Below are positions 24,793 to 33,998 of a stretch of 48,109 nt of DNA, in pieces. Origin of the DNA: Singulisphaera sp. GP187 (lineage in GTDB: Bacteria; Planctomycetota; GCA-002687715). The stretch is taken from the NCBI GenBank assembly GCA_945907755.1, contig CAMDTN010000018.1, positions 1 through 48,109 of the forward strand, read 5' to 3'. The notes under the pieces were generated by a model. That model was not told the origin of the DNA and did no database searches. It worked only from the letters and a program-made list of their open reading frames with translations. Each line of letters opens with the position of its first letter. Position 1 is the first letter of the stretch. Position numbers and translations under genes: made by a program.

Positions 24793-26646
24793 TCAAGCGC
24801 TGCTGCGTTGGCGGAAGATCAACGGCAAGGACCACTCCAGCAACAGCAGCAATAGCAGCACAGCGGCAAGCTCCGTGCGCAGCGAATGATTGGTCTCTTG
24901 CGCTGCAAAGGCGGGCAGTGCGAACGCGGCGCGCTGCGGCGCGCCTTGAGCAACGCCCCATCCTTGCGTCGGTGCTCCAGCAGCATCCAGCAATGCCGTG
25001 GCCACCAAGCGGCCTTGACTCGTGCGCCACCAACCCGGTGCGGGGGCAACAAAGCCCGTGGCATCTTCGCGCTCCGACAACACTTGCGGCACCGCGGCAC
25101 CTTCCGCCGTCAGTTGCGCACCTTCGCCCGGCAGCAGCAACAAGCAACCTCCGCTGTTTGCCACGGCGGGCATCAAGACTTGATTGGGCCGCGCCAAGCC
25201 GCGCAAGGCTGCATCCAATAAGAGTGGGAACAGTGGCAAGCTGGTGAGGTTGCTGTGGCTGCGCTCTAAGGGGCACAACAGCGCGATGAACTCCGCTTCG
25301 CCGCAGGTGCCCCGTGCCAGCAGCGGCCCTGCCGATGTGCGCACGATGATTTGGGCAGCGGGAGCGCCTTGCACCAGCGGCAGCGCAGGCATGTCCAGAT
25401 CGGCGAAGCTCAAGCCGCGCACCAATGGGTCGGTGCTTGAAACATCCAGCAGGGTCGCGCGCACTGCGGCACTTGGCTGCGTGCGCAGCGCGAGCCCTTC
25501 GGCACTGGAATCGATCAGGAAGTAGCGGCCCGGCGGCAAAGGCTGCGCGCTGTGCACACCGTGCAACACCACAACATCAGCGGCGAACGGCGTGGTTCCG
25601 AAATCCGCTGGGGCCATGCGCCCGGAGCGCGCGTGGTCCACGCATTCGCTCGCTGCGAAGCAGGCATCGAGCGCGTTGCTCGTCAAATCCGTCACCAACA
25701 TCACCGCCACACGGCGCCGCTCGGGCAGCGCCACGCGCGCAACATCGTCTTGCGGAAAACTGTCCGCTGGTTCGAGTTGCAGACGCAGCGCTTCGGGCGC
25801 CGCGGGCGGCAAGACCACGCTGCAGCGCACGCCCGTCGCAGTGGGTGCCACCGCCCACTCACCCAACAGTTTTTCAGGGGTCTGGCCATCTGCGAATAGG
25901 CGCAGCGTGCGCGCAGTTCCAGTGCCCTTCACAGTCACCGCTAACTCTTCGGGCCCGTCGCGCTCCACCGCCACGATGCCGGCTTGAGGTAGCGGCGTTC
26001 CCGCGTGCACAAAAAACAATCCCGCGGCGCTGAGGCGCGCGCGCATGGAAGATTCCACTGCAAACGGCGAAACCCACACCACCCTCTTCGGCGCAGCGGC
26101 GCTTTCGGCCAACACGGCTAACGCTTCCAACGCCCGCGCACCGCGCACCATAGGCGGGTCGGCCAAAGCGGCGTCAACTGCTGCGTCATCGCCCACAGTG
26201 CCTGCGGCATGCAGTCCGTCGCTGATCCACCCCAAACCCACGAGCCCATCCAACCGTGCAGCGCGCACCAAGGCGTTGGCGCTCTCCAGCACATGCTGCG
26301 ATAAAGGGACGCCGCTGGCATCTGTGGCCAAAGTGCCCAACGAGCGATCGACTATGACCAGCGTCGTGCCTCGCCCCGCGCTGATTGCGTGCAAGTGCGG
26401 CCCGGCCCACAGCAACACCAAACCGCAGAGGACCATGAATTGCAGCAGCAGCACCAAGCGCCGCAGCCAGCGCAGTTCGCGCCGCTGCACACGCCCGAGT
26501 GCGATGCGCCAGAGGGCCAACGAAGGCACCGTCAACACGGCTGCGCGGCGGCGCAGCAAGCGCAGACACAGCAAGCTCGCAGGCACCAACAGCAACAGCC
26601 ACAATCGTTGCGGCTGATCGAATGCAAACTGTTCGGTGCCCAGCAT
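24793..26646 (-). CDS. BatA-like membrane protein
   Basis: The product is 617 aa. The N-terminus has the BatA/aerotolerance-regulator layout: a membrane segment at about 14-31 (LWLLLLVPASLLCLRLLR), a basic loop ending RRLVLLLQ, a second segment at about 66-82 (LLLQFMVLCGLVLLWAG), then a von Willebrand A-like region starting TLVIVDRSLG. Its metal site is imperfect (DRSLG rather than DxSxS). A long beta-rich periplasmic part follows, with a C-terminal helix LAAVLLLLLLLEWSLPLIF. Related proteins occur next to DUF58 and MoxR genes and are thought to form an envelope-stress or chaperone-like complex. It begins 1 nt after the DUF58 gene stop. Confidence 0.7.
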   Translation of the reverse strand: MLGTEQFAFDQPQRLWLLLLVPASLLCLRLLRRRAAVLTVPSLALWRIALGRVQRRELRWLRRLVLLLQFMVLCGLVLLWAGPHLHAISAGRGTTLVIVDRSLGTLATDASGVPLSQHVLESANALVRAARLDGLVGLGWISDGLHAAGTVGDDAAVDAALADPPMVRGARALEALAVLAESAAAPKRVVWVSPFAVESSMRARLSAAGLFFVHAGTPLPQAGIVAVERDGPEELAVTVKGTGTARTLRLFADGQTPEKLLGEWAVAPTATGVRCSVVLPPAAPEALRLQLEPADSFPQDDVARVALPERRRVAVMLVTDLTSNALDACFAASECVDHARSGRMAPADFGTTPFAADVVVLHGVHSAQPLPPGRYFLIDSSAEGLALRTQPSAAVRATLLDVSSTDPLVRGLSFADLDMPALPLVQGAPAAQIIVRTSAGPLLARGTCGEAEFIALLCPLERSHSNLTSLPLFPLLLDAALRGLARPNQVLMPAVANSGGCLLLLPGEGAQLTAEGAAVPQVLSEREDATGFVAPAPGWWRTSQGRLVATALLDAAGAPTQGWGVAQGAPQRAAFALPAFAAQETNHSLRTELAAVLLLLLLLEWSLPLIFRQRSSA

Positions 26647-26647
26647 G

Positions 26648-27517
26648 TCAGTGCAGCAACGTTCCGCGCCGCGCCAACTGCATCAGGATGCCTTCAGCGC
26701 CTTCGCTCACTTCGAAGGCGGAAACCACCGCGCCCAACGCGGTCAGCGCTTGGGTGCGCGCAGCAAAATGTTCTTCCAGCGTGGTGCGCCACGCGCGGCG
26801 CGTGCTGGCGTCCAAACACACGCGCAGTTCTTCTGCGCTTTCAGCGTCGCGCAGGCGCACTTGTTCGCCCAAGGGTGGCGACAAATCTGCTGCATCGCGC
26901 AAGTGCAGAACATGCACTTCGCAGCGTCGCGCCGCCAACATGCGCACGGTGCCATCCGTGGCGTCATCGAAGAGATCGGTGATGCACAGCGCCATCCCGG
27001 CGCGGCGCGAATCCGCCAACGCAGCGGCGCGTTGTTTGCCAGCACCTGCGCGCAAAGATTGCGTGCGGCGCAGCAAGGCCGGCAGCGCGCTGCGGCCACT
27101 GAAGTTGGTGGGTTCTAATGTGGCGGGGATTTCGGCGCAGGTCACTAACACGCGCCGCATCAAAGCGATGGCACCCATGCACAACGCCAATTCGCGCGCC
27201 ACGGTGAACTTGGGCTGCGGCTCCATAGCCATGCTGGCGCTGCAATCCAGCACTAACAGCAAGCGCGGCGATTCTTCCGCTTCATGTTCCTTCACCAGCA
27301 GTTCGCCCAAACGCAAGTAGACATTCCAGTCCAAGCGCCGAGGGTCGTCGCCCACGCTGTAGGCCCGGTGCTCGCGGAATAGAAGCCCTGAGCCGCGGCG
27401 CGCGGCAGCGTGGTCGCCCGAGGGCGCTCCATGCGCCAGCCGCCTGAGGCTCAAGTCCAAGTGTTCGAGTCGCGCCAGCAGGGCCGCGTCTATCTGCGGC
27501 TCAGAATCACTGCTCAT
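26648..27517 (-). CDS. DUF58 domain protein
   Basis: The product is about 289 aa. ATG 27517 overlaps the stop of the upstream gene (ATGA); the frame is open further upstream but only inside that gene. The DUF58 core is clear: REHRAYSVGDDPRRLDWNVY followed by LLVKEHEAEESPRLLLVLD. The last strand runs into a von Willebrand A metal site (DCSASM, DxSxS). DUF58 proteins are found with MoxR AAA+ ATPases and BatA-like proteins; the role in the complex is not settled. Here a BatA-like partner follows directly, but there is no MoxR gene in the window. Confidence 0.85.
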   Translation of the reverse strand: MSSDSEPQIDAALLARLEHLDLSLRRLAHGAPSGDHAAARRGSGLLFREHRAYSVGDDPRRLDWNVYLRLGELLVKEHEAEESPRLLLVLDCSASMAMEPQPKFTVARELALCMGAIALMRRVLVTCAEIPATLEPTNFSGRSALPALLRRTQSLRAGAGKQRAAALADSRRAGMALCITDLFDDATDGTVRMLAARRCEVHVLHLRDAADLSPPLGEQVRLRDAESAEELRVCLDASTRRAWRTTLEEHFAARTQALTALGAVVSAFEVSEGAEGILMQLARRGTLLH

Positions 27518-28884
27518 CGGCCGCCTGCCCCACCCTGGAGTCGACGGAAATAGCGCTGGATCAAACGCAACTCGGAGGCGTTCCATGTTGCGCGCAGACC
27601 GCCGCGCTCGGGCAAGGGCACTTGTTGCAAGTCGGTCTTCGGTTCTGCGCCGCGTAGCGGCGGCGGCACCTTGGCGGCTTCGCCCGCTTCGCGCTGGAAC
27701 ACATCCACTTCTTTGTCCACCATGCCGGAGTCGTTCACCAACGGCTTCACGGCCTTGGGCACGAGGGTTGCTTTGCCCAGTTCTTCGGCCTCGCCCGATT
27801 TGACAGGCCCAGCGCCGCCACCGACGCCCTTCTTGGGCTGTTCCATCCCGCTGCTGCTGGGGCTCGCTTGAGGTTCCACCGCCACGCGCACTGGCATTTC
27901 TAATGGCGCGGCACTACCGGCTTCCGCCAATGTGAACGTCAGCGCCGCAGAGCGCACTTCGAATTCGCTGCCATCTTGCAAGTGCGCCAGAGCGCGCACT
28001 TCCATGCTGACTAAGCCAGGCCCTTCGATGTGCACCACTTGCAGCAACTGTCGCAACGACGCTGTGGAATGCACTGCGACAAACGGTCCATCGCTCTGCA
28101 GACGCGCGCTCGCCTCCAAGCGCACGGGACGCTGATCACGCCCATAGCCGTGGTCTGCTCCATCGAAACCATCGCTGAACAGCGCGACGAAACGCACGTC
28201 TGCCGCCGCAGCCGCCGCAGCAGTTTGGATCCATTCAATGTGCAACGGCGCGTCGTCGCCGGGAACCAACACACGCCGTTCGAGGCCCAAGGTGATGCTG
28301 CCTGCAGGGCGCTGCGCTGCCGCAGCGGTGGCCACTGAATCTGAAACCACTGTGCCTTGCGCTGCTGTCGCTGCACTCGGTGCAAGTGCGTTGGCTTGCA
28401 TCGCTGCCGCGCCTTGCGGCCACCAACTCAGGGCGAAGGCCAACAACAACCACATCCCGAAGCGCATGGCTTGGGCCCGCTGCACGCGCCAGCGCAAAGC
28501 CCCAGGATCGCGTTGCAGCGCTGCTGCGGCTTGGGCCAAGACCAGCGGTGCGAAATAGGCGCTCTCTGCAAGCGAGTCGACTGTCGACAACACTCCGTGC
28601 CCAGTGCAGCGCGCATCCAACCGGCACAAGAGCTGCGCTTGGTCGGCGCGTTGTGCGGCGCGCAGCGCGAGCGCTACGAACACCAGCAGCACAGCAGCGC
28701 AGCCAGCGCCGAAGGACGCCAAAGCAGCAAGACCAGCGAAGCTGCAGAGCGCGGCGATGAGTGCTGCCAACGGCGCCGCACGCAACGCGGCGCGTGCTCC
28801 GTGGCCTAGGGCGCAACGCAGCGTGTCACGGCGCAAAGCGCTCGCGATGCGCTGCTGTAACGATGGCGCCGCTGACATGCGCAC
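27514..28884 (-). CDS. Hypothetical membrane protein of the DUF58/BatA cluster
   Basis: The product is 456 aa and very rich in Ala (about a fifth or more by eye). Two hydrophobic hairpins are visible near residues 33-75 and one near 140-158 (MRFGMWLLLAFALSWW). The region after residue 190 is soluble and beta-rich. The C-terminal third is low-complexity with Pro, Lys and Glu, and ends in a basic helix (LRLIQRYFRRLQGG). It resembles the large membrane protein often present in planctomycete Bat-like clusters, but I cannot assign a family. The stop overlaps the DUF58 gene start by 4 nt. An in-frame start four bases later (ATG 28878) is possible. Confidence 0.55.
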   Translation of the reverse strand: MRMSAAPSLQQRIASALRRDTLRCALGHGARAALRAAPLAALIAALCSFAGLAALASFGAGCAAVLLVFVALALRAAQRADQAQLLCRLDARCTGHGVLSTVDSLAESAYFAPLVLAQAAAALQRDPGALRWRVQRAQAMRFGMWLLLAFALSWWPQGAAAMQANALAPSAATAAQGTVVSDSVATAAAAQRPAGSITLGLERRVLVPGDDAPLHIEWIQTAAAAAAADVRFVALFSDGFDGADHGYGRDQRPVRLEASARLQSDGPFVAVHSTASLRQLLQVVHIEGPGLVSMEVRALAHLQDGSEFEVRSAALTFTLAEAGSAAPLEMPVRVAVEPQASPSSSGMEQPKKGVGGGAGPVKSGEAEELGKATLVPKAVKPLVNDSGMVDKEVDVFQREAGEAAKVPPPLRGAEPKTDLQQVPLPERGGLRATWNASELRLIQRYFRRLQGGAGGR

Positions 28885-28919
28885 ATGTTACGGCCTTGCC
28901 ATGGCAGCGGAAAGCGCGC

Positions 28920-29279
28920 TTAGCTTTCGATGCAGTCGAAGCGCTGTTGCAGTTCGGCGTTGTCGCCGGCCCACACATAGCCGTGGTCTTGCGCCAGCAC
29001 ATGGCTGACGGCATCCACCGTGCTGCCGTAGCGCACCACCATTTTCACGACAGCTTCACCGGCGCAGCCCGTGCCGACCACAAGGGCCAACCGACGCATG
29101 CCGGAATCCAGTGACTCCAGTGAAGCTTCAGTGATGTACACCAGCGTCACGCGGTTGGCAGAACGGCTCGCAAACTCCAAAGCGGTTCGGGCTAGCGCAG
29201 TGAGTGTTCCCCCTGCTTGCAGCGGGACGATCAAATGAGCAACTCGTAAGCGCGTGTCGAAGAGTGTCGTTGTGGCCAT
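28920..29279 (-). CDS. Small hypothetical protein, possibly UspA-like
   Basis: The product is 119 aa. The pattern LIVPLQAGGTLTALARTALE, followed by NRVTLVYITEA, recalls the first strand, helix and second strand of universal-stress (UspA) folds. The C-terminal glycine signature of that family is not present, so this is only a suggestion. It is transcribed away from the ABC transporter at 29.6 kb. ATG 29279 has no strong ribosome binding site. Confidence 0.45.
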   Translation of the reverse strand: MATTTLFDTRLRVAHLIVPLQAGGTLTALARTALEFASRSANRVTLVYITEASLESLDSGMRRLALVVGTGCAGEAVVKMVVRYGSTVDAVSHVLAQDHGYVWAGDNAELQQRFDCIES

Positions 29280-29574
29280 GTTGCCTTCATCGGCAGATTT
29301 AGGCCAAAAAGGGAAGTCCCGGGGAAACTCTCATGAGAAGAAGGAAAAGGGAATGATTGAGGGAATAGCTGAGAGTTCTACGCGCAGTCCGCAACCCCGC
29401 GACTTCCGGCAAATGGCACCCGCTGTCGCCCTCATTCCGTTCCCGTGCCGCGACCGTGGGTTTGTGTGACCATCCCCTTTCGTCCTCGCGCCCCCTGCGT
29501 CTTGAGCCATTAGTGCGCGACCTCCCGCGTCCTTGCCCAATCCTGCAAACTCTGTGGTTTGACAGGGCCCCGCC
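29280..29574. other. Divergent intergenic region
   Basis: About 295 bp lie between two divergent genes. The left part is purine-rich (AAGAAGGAAAAGGGAATGA near 29339), unlike the rest of the window. No protein is convincing in either direction. It must hold the promoters for the small protein at 28920-29279 and for the ABC operon. Confidence 0.4.
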
Positions 29575-30519
29575 GTGGCCCGAAGCTGCCTGTGGATGCA
29601 ACCCCTACTCGCCACAGAAGGCTTGAATTTCAGCGTTGGACGAGAGTCCCTCGTGCATGGAGTCGGCTTGGAGGTAGACGCTGGGCAGGTCTACGGGCTG
29701 TTAGGGCTTAACGGCGCTGGCAAGACCACCTGCCTGAAGCTCATCACGGGCCTGCTGCGCCCAGATTCAGGGACCATCCGTTTCCGTGGCCAAGTGGTCC
29801 AGTGCGCCGACCAGCGCGCGGGCCTAGCCGCAGTTGTGGAAGCCCCGGCCTTCGTCCCTGCGCTGGCTGGCGCGGACAATGTGCTGTATTCCGCGCGGCT
29901 CCACGGGCAGTGCGACAGCGCTACCGCAGCCCAAGAACTGCGTCGCATGGGGCTGGACCCTACCGACAGGCGCCCTGTGCGCACTTGGTCCTTGGGGATG
30001 AAGCAGCGCCTCGCTTTGGCCATGGCGCTCGCGACGCGTCCGCAGTTGTTGCTGCTGGACGAACCCACCAACGGCCTCGACCCCGCCGGCATCGCCGACC
30101 TCCGCGCCTTGCTGCCGCGCTTGGCGCGCGACGAAGGCACTGCTGTGTTGCTGTCATCGCACCTCTTGGACGAAGTCGAGCACTGTTGCACGCATGTGGG
30201 CGTGCTGCGCTCTGGGCGACTGCTCATGCAAAGCCCACTGCATTCTCTGCGCGAGCGCGCTGGCTGGAAGGTGCGACTCACAGGCAGCGCAGCACCGCCC
30301 GAAACGCGTTGCCGCGAGGCCTTGGCACGCTGCCGGGCCGCTTTGCCAAGCGAGCACTGGCGCGCCGACGCTGACGACACGCTGCATCTTGCGCGCGGCA
30401 CCTTGCCCGCCGAAGAAGTGCTGGCGCGACTCGTGGCCGCAGGTGTTCCCGTCTGCGCTTTCGAACCCGCATCGCGTCTGGAGGATGTTCTCTTGGGCCG
30501 CACGGAAGACGCCGCATGA
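29575..30519 (+). CDS. ABC transporter ATP-binding protein
   Basis: The product is about 314 aa from GTG 29575, or 307 aa from ATG 29596. Walker A is LLGLNGAGKTTCLK, the signature region is WSLGMKQRLALA, Walker B is LLLLDEPTNGLDP, and the switch His follows in LLSSHLLDEVE. This is the CcmA/DrrA-type ATPase of ABC-2 exporters. The extended C-terminal domain is typical of that class. It works with the permease gene that overlaps it by 4 nt. The substrate cannot be inferred; the third gene of the run encodes a secreted VCBS protein. Confidence 0.9.
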   Translation: MARSCLWMQPLLATEGLNFSVGRESLVHGVGLEVDAGQVYGLLGLNGAGKTTCLKLITGLLRPDSGTIRFRGQVVQCADQRAGLAAVVEAPAFVPALAGADNVLYSARLHGQCDSATAAQELRRMGLDPTDRRPVRTWSLGMKQRLALAMALATRPQLLLLDEPTNGLDPAGIADLRALLPRLARDEGTAVLLSSHLLDEVEHCCTHVGVLRSGRLLMQSPLHSLRERAGWKVRLTGSAAPPETRCREALARCRAALPSEHWRADADDTLHLARGTLPAEEVLARLVAAGVPVCAFEPASRLEDVLLGRTEDAA

Positions 30520-31304
30520 GCGCCGTGTTGGCAGTGCTGTCCCTTTCGTTGCACGCGCAGCGCGCGCGCTTGTTGCCGCGTTTGCTGCTGCTGGCCGCAC
30601 CGCTCGGCGGTTGCGCTGCGGCCTTCAGCGCCAACGGCGAAGCTAACGAAGGCGTGCGCGGCTTGGCCGATGCGCTGTTGCTGCTGTTGCCGGGCATGGC
30701 CTTGGCATCGGCGGCGCTCGGCAGTGCCACACTGCGCGGCGAACGCGGCGAAGATTCATTGCGTGCGCTGCTGTTGGCACCCATCCCGCGCTGGAAAATT
30801 CTCTTGGGCTTGATGCTCGGGGCCCATGCCACCGCCGCGGTGATGAGCTTGATGGCCTGCGGCAGCGCGGCGTTGTGCATGTGGGGCCTGCGCGGATTCG
30901 GCGACATCGCCCCAGGTGGCATGTTCATCACCACCCACGAGATCATCAATCAACAAGCGTGGCGCTTGGCACCTTTGTGCGTCGGAGTCGTCCCTGTGGC
31001 TGTGCTGGCTGGCGTGCTGGGCGCAACCATCGTTGACGATGCCCTAGTGGCTTTCATGATTGCCGTTGTGGTGTTGCTGCTGCCGCTGCTGATGCTGCCC
31101 GAAACTGGTGCGCCATTCGCGCCCTACCCCATCGCCGACCACGCATTGATGGTGCTGCGCGATCTCGGAGAAGGGCGCACGGAACAAGAGGCCACAGTGG
31201 ACTGCAGTGCCTATGTGTTGCGGCATGCTGCTGTTGTTGGTGTGTGGAGCTTGGGCCTGCTGGCCCTCGGCATTGCCGCGTTTGCGCAGCCGAGGCGCGC
31301 ATGA
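30516..31304 (+). CDS. ABC-2 type permease
   Basis: The product is 262 aa with about six hydrophobic segments, including PRLLLLAAPLGGCAAAF, ADALLLLLPGMALASAAL, LMLGAHATAAVMSLMAC, LCVGVVPVAVLAGVLG, LVAFMIAVVVLLLPLLML and AVVGVWSLGLLALGIAAF. The short cytoplasmic stretch LRGERGEDSLRALLLAPIPR is the ABC-2 coupling motif pattern. It forms the membrane part of the exporter with the upstream ATPase. It overlaps both neighbours by ATGA-type junctions (30516 and 31301-31304). Confidence 0.85.
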   Translation: MSAVLAVLSLSLHAQRARLLPRLLLLAAPLGGCAAAFSANGEANEGVRGLADALLLLLPGMALASAALGSATLRGERGEDSLRALLLAPIPRWKILLGLMLGAHATAAVMSLMACGSAALCMWGLRGFGDIAPGGMFITTHEIINQQAWRLAPLCVGVVPVAVLAGVLGATIVDDALVAFMIAVVVLLLPLLMLPETGAPFAPYPIADHALMVLRDLGEGRTEQEATVDCSAYVLRHAAVVGVWSLGLLALGIAAFAQPRRA

Positions 31305-32761
31305 AATGTGCGCTGCTGTGGTTTTGCTGCGGGGCACTGCTCGCTGCGCAAAGTTTGAAGCAGGAACGCCTCGTGTTGCCTCAAGATGTGGCCTTGGATG
31401 ATTGGTTCTTGGTTGATGCCGACGGCGATGGCGTGCGCGAGTTGCTGTTGGTGGATGCAGGTCAACGACGCTTGGTGTTGCTGAAAGCCCCGTGGGGCGC
31501 ACCGACGCGGCGTGATATCCCCATCGCGCAAGATGTGGCGGCATTCACGTTCGCCGATCTCGTGAGCCCACCCGGCGAGGACTTGCTGTTGTTGAGCGCC
31601 CAAGGCGCGACACTGCTGGCCGGCATGCAAGGCACACCGCTGCCGTGGCTGAAAATGGAGTTGCTTTTGCCGCAGCAACCACGCAGCGCACCACGCTGCC
31701 ATGAATGGGCACAAGACCGCGACGGCGATGGACACGAAGACATCTTGCTGCCTGGCGTGACGCAAGAATGGTTGGTGAGTTGCAGCGCTGATGGCAAGGC
31801 TGGCGCAAGGCGCGCTGTGTCTCCTGCAACCACAGTGGAATTGCGCCGCGATGCTGCAGGCCTGTTCACAGAACGCGCCACAAGACCACGCGCAGGACTG
31901 CTGCGCTGCGTTGCCCCAAAGCGGTTGGAACCAATCCACCTGAGTAGCCGCGGCATCGAGCGCTTCGATGCCGTTAACGACAAGACCGAGTTGTTGTTTG
32001 CGCTTCCGGGCACGGCATCCAACGCAAGCGGCGGCGCTAGCGAAAACCCGAACGAGAGCACCAGTCCAGGCAACGCCATCGCGCAGCAAGACTGGGGTCT
32101 TGTCGAACGCTTGGAGTGCAGCACCAGCGCGCTCGAACCCGTCGCCGACGAAGTGGTGCTGCTGGCGCGCACCCGCGCTGAAGGCGGCCGCATCCCAGAA
32201 CCCCGCACCGAACTCCTGCTTTATCGCCTTGGCTCGCAAAAACCGGCTGGGGCACTATTGCTGTCCGGAATGCTCTCGTCAGGGCCTGACTTGGTGGACG
32301 CCAATGGCGACGGACGCATGGACCTTGCGCTCTCCGTGGTGGCTTCCGGTGTGCGTGGCGAATTGCAGCGCGCCATCGGCAAGTGTCCGGTGACTTGGCA
32401 CATCTATCTGCATCAGGGTGGCGCCATGCCCTGGCCGCGCTCGCCACACTACACCCTCACCGACACGCTCGACGCAGCCACTTTCGATCGTTGGGGAACG
32501 CGTCATCGTGTGTTCCTCGCCGGAGACATGGATGCGGATGGATTTCAAGAACTCGTGCGCGTGCGCTCTGCCGCCAATGGTGTGGTGGTGGAATTGCAGC
32601 GCGGGCGGCAGCACAAAGACGGGCCGTTCGCCGACGATGTGTTCGCGTCCTGCCATGTCGAAGGGACAGTGCGCGGCTACTCCGCTGTCAGCCTTGGCGA
32701 CAAGCCGGCAATTCTGGTGCGCTGCGATGGCAGCTTTTTCTTCGTGACTTTGCAGCGCTGA
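31301..32761 (+). CDS. Secreted VCBS/FG-GAP repeat protein
   Basis: The product is 486 aa from ATG 31301, which overlaps the permease stop; an open frame further upstream lies inside the permease gene. The N-terminus is a signal peptide (MKCALLWFCCGALLAAQS). Calcium-loop repeats are spread through the protein: DADGDGVREL, DRDGDGHEDI, DANGDGRMDL and DMDADGFQEL. This spacing suggests a beta-propeller. No catalytic motif is visible. Coupling to an ABC-2 exporter suggests a shared role in the envelope, but exporting this protein would not need it, because it has its own Sec signal. Confidence 0.75.
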   Translation: MKCALLWFCCGALLAAQSLKQERLVLPQDVALDDWFLVDADGDGVRELLLVDAGQRRLVLLKAPWGAPTRRDIPIAQDVAAFTFADLVSPPGEDLLLLSAQGATLLAGMQGTPLPWLKMELLLPQQPRSAPRCHEWAQDRDGDGHEDILLPGVTQEWLVSCSADGKAGARRAVSPATTVELRRDAAGLFTERATRPRAGLLRCVAPKRLEPIHLSSRGIERFDAVNDKTELLFALPGTASNASGGASENPNESTSPGNAIAQQDWGLVERLECSTSALEPVADEVVLLARTRAEGGRIPEPRTELLLYRLGSQKPAGALLLSGMLSSGPDLVDANGDGRMDLALSVVASGVRGELQRAIGKCPVTWHIYLHQGGAMPWPRSPHYTLTDTLDAATFDRWGTRHRVFLAGDMDADGFQELVRVRSAANGVVVELQRGRQHKDGPFADDVFASCHVEGTVRGYSAVSLGDKPAILVRCDGSFFFVTLQR

Positions 32762-32774
32762 GCGGCGCACGCAT

Positions 32775-33998
32775 TCACAAGTCGCCCATAGGCAACGAGA
32801 GCACGCGGTCCTTGCCACCGTTTGCAGATGCCCGCCAACCAAACACCCACGCAGCGCCTAGTTGCACGGCACCTAGTGGGTCCAGCGTGCGGCCCGGCCC
32901 CAGCGCCGCCACTTCTTGCGCAGGCCCGCGTTCCTGTGTGTGCCGCAGCACGCGGCCATCGTCGCCCGCCAGCAGCAGCGAGCGCTCAGTCATGAACACC
33001 GCGGCATTCAGCGCCACTGCACGCAAATCGTTGTTGACAGAAAAGGTGACCGGCACAAAGGCCTTGATGCGCGCCCGTGGCGAGCGCGGCAACAGGCCAT
33101 CTGCCTGCAAGGGGTAGTCCATCAGTTCCAGCGGCAGCCGCGACGATTTCAAAATTTCGAGCTGTTCCACCAGACCAATCTTGCGTGTGCGCAACACCAG
33201 CAGGTGACGCTCCCCCGCCCGCTCGAACAACGCCGTCGCAATCAGCCCGCCTTCCACGCGCAGCACCTGAACTGGCTCCAGATTTGTTTCGAGCTTGCGG
33301 TAAAGCGCCAACATGCCGCTGCGCGCATCGCCTAACACTAATGTCGGGCCCGCTGCGCCGAAGTCTGCCAAGAGCGGCGGCACGCTCCACGGAAAACCAC
33401 CTAAGTGATCATCGCCACCCGGAGACCAGTGCAATGGTTCAGCAGCACCGCCGCGCAGCACACGCAGCACCTGCGGGCCGCTGCCAACAACAAGCACATC
33501 CGCGCTGATGCGCAGGCTCCAGGGTGTGATGCGCACCACTTCGTGAGTGTCGCCCAAACCATAGCCAGCGGATTCGCGCACCGCGGCCGGTGCAACGGCT
33601 AACTGCGCTTCCGCGCCCCGCACCCACAGCACTCCATCGCGATGCGGCAGAGTCAGTGATTCCTTCTGCAACATGCGCACGCGCAGTGGCAGCGCAGCCT
33701 TGGCCCAACGCAGTGGCGGCTCCGCCAAATCCCATTGGTGCTCATTCATGTGCGCGAGCGCGCCGCGGGTTTGCAGCAGGCGGCCATCCCAGTCGAACAA
33801 CTGCACACCAGCATCAATGACCGTGGCGGCTTCGGCAACCAAATCATCCGCACGGATGCGCTGCACGCTGCGTCCAAACTGCACGGCGACCCCAGAGTCA
33901 ACGCGCCACAACGCACACAAATCCGCACCCTCCGCCACAGTGGCCTGCGCCAGCACCGCCCCGCACAGCGCTATCCAAACAAGCAGCGCAGATTTCAC
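32775..33998 (-). CDS. Secreted hypothetical protein, possible beta-propeller
   Basis: The product is 407 aa. Signal peptide MKSALLVWIALCGAVLAQA. The rest is evenly beta-rich with repeated short blade-like strands (VLVVGSGPQVLRVL, LVLGDARSGMLALYRK, SLLLAGDDGRVLRH), suggesting a propeller of the kind seen in the VCBS proteins nearby, but without the Asp calcium loops. The family is not recognised. The start overlaps the stop of the HEAT-repeat gene by ATGA, so it is the last gene of that run. It converges with the VCBS gene at 31301-32761. Confidence 0.55.
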   Translation of the reverse strand: MKSALLVWIALCGAVLAQATVAEGADLCALWRVDSGVAVQFGRSVQRIRADDLVAEAATVIDAGVQLFDWDGRLLQTRGALAHMNEHQWDLAEPPLRWAKAALPLRVRMLQKESLTLPHRDGVLWVRGAEAQLAVAPAAVRESAGYGLGDTHEVVRITPWSLRISADVLVVGSGPQVLRVLRGGAAEPLHWSPGGDDHLGGFPWSVPPLLADFGAAGPTLVLGDARSGMLALYRKLETNLEPVQVLRVEGGLIATALFERAGERHLLVLRTRKIGLVEQLEILKSSRLPLELMDYPLQADGLLPRSPRARIKAFVPVTFSVNNDLRAVALNAAVFMTERSLLLAGDDGRVLRHTQERGPAQEVAALGPGRTLDPLGAVQLGAAWVFGWRASANGGKDRVLSLPMGDL

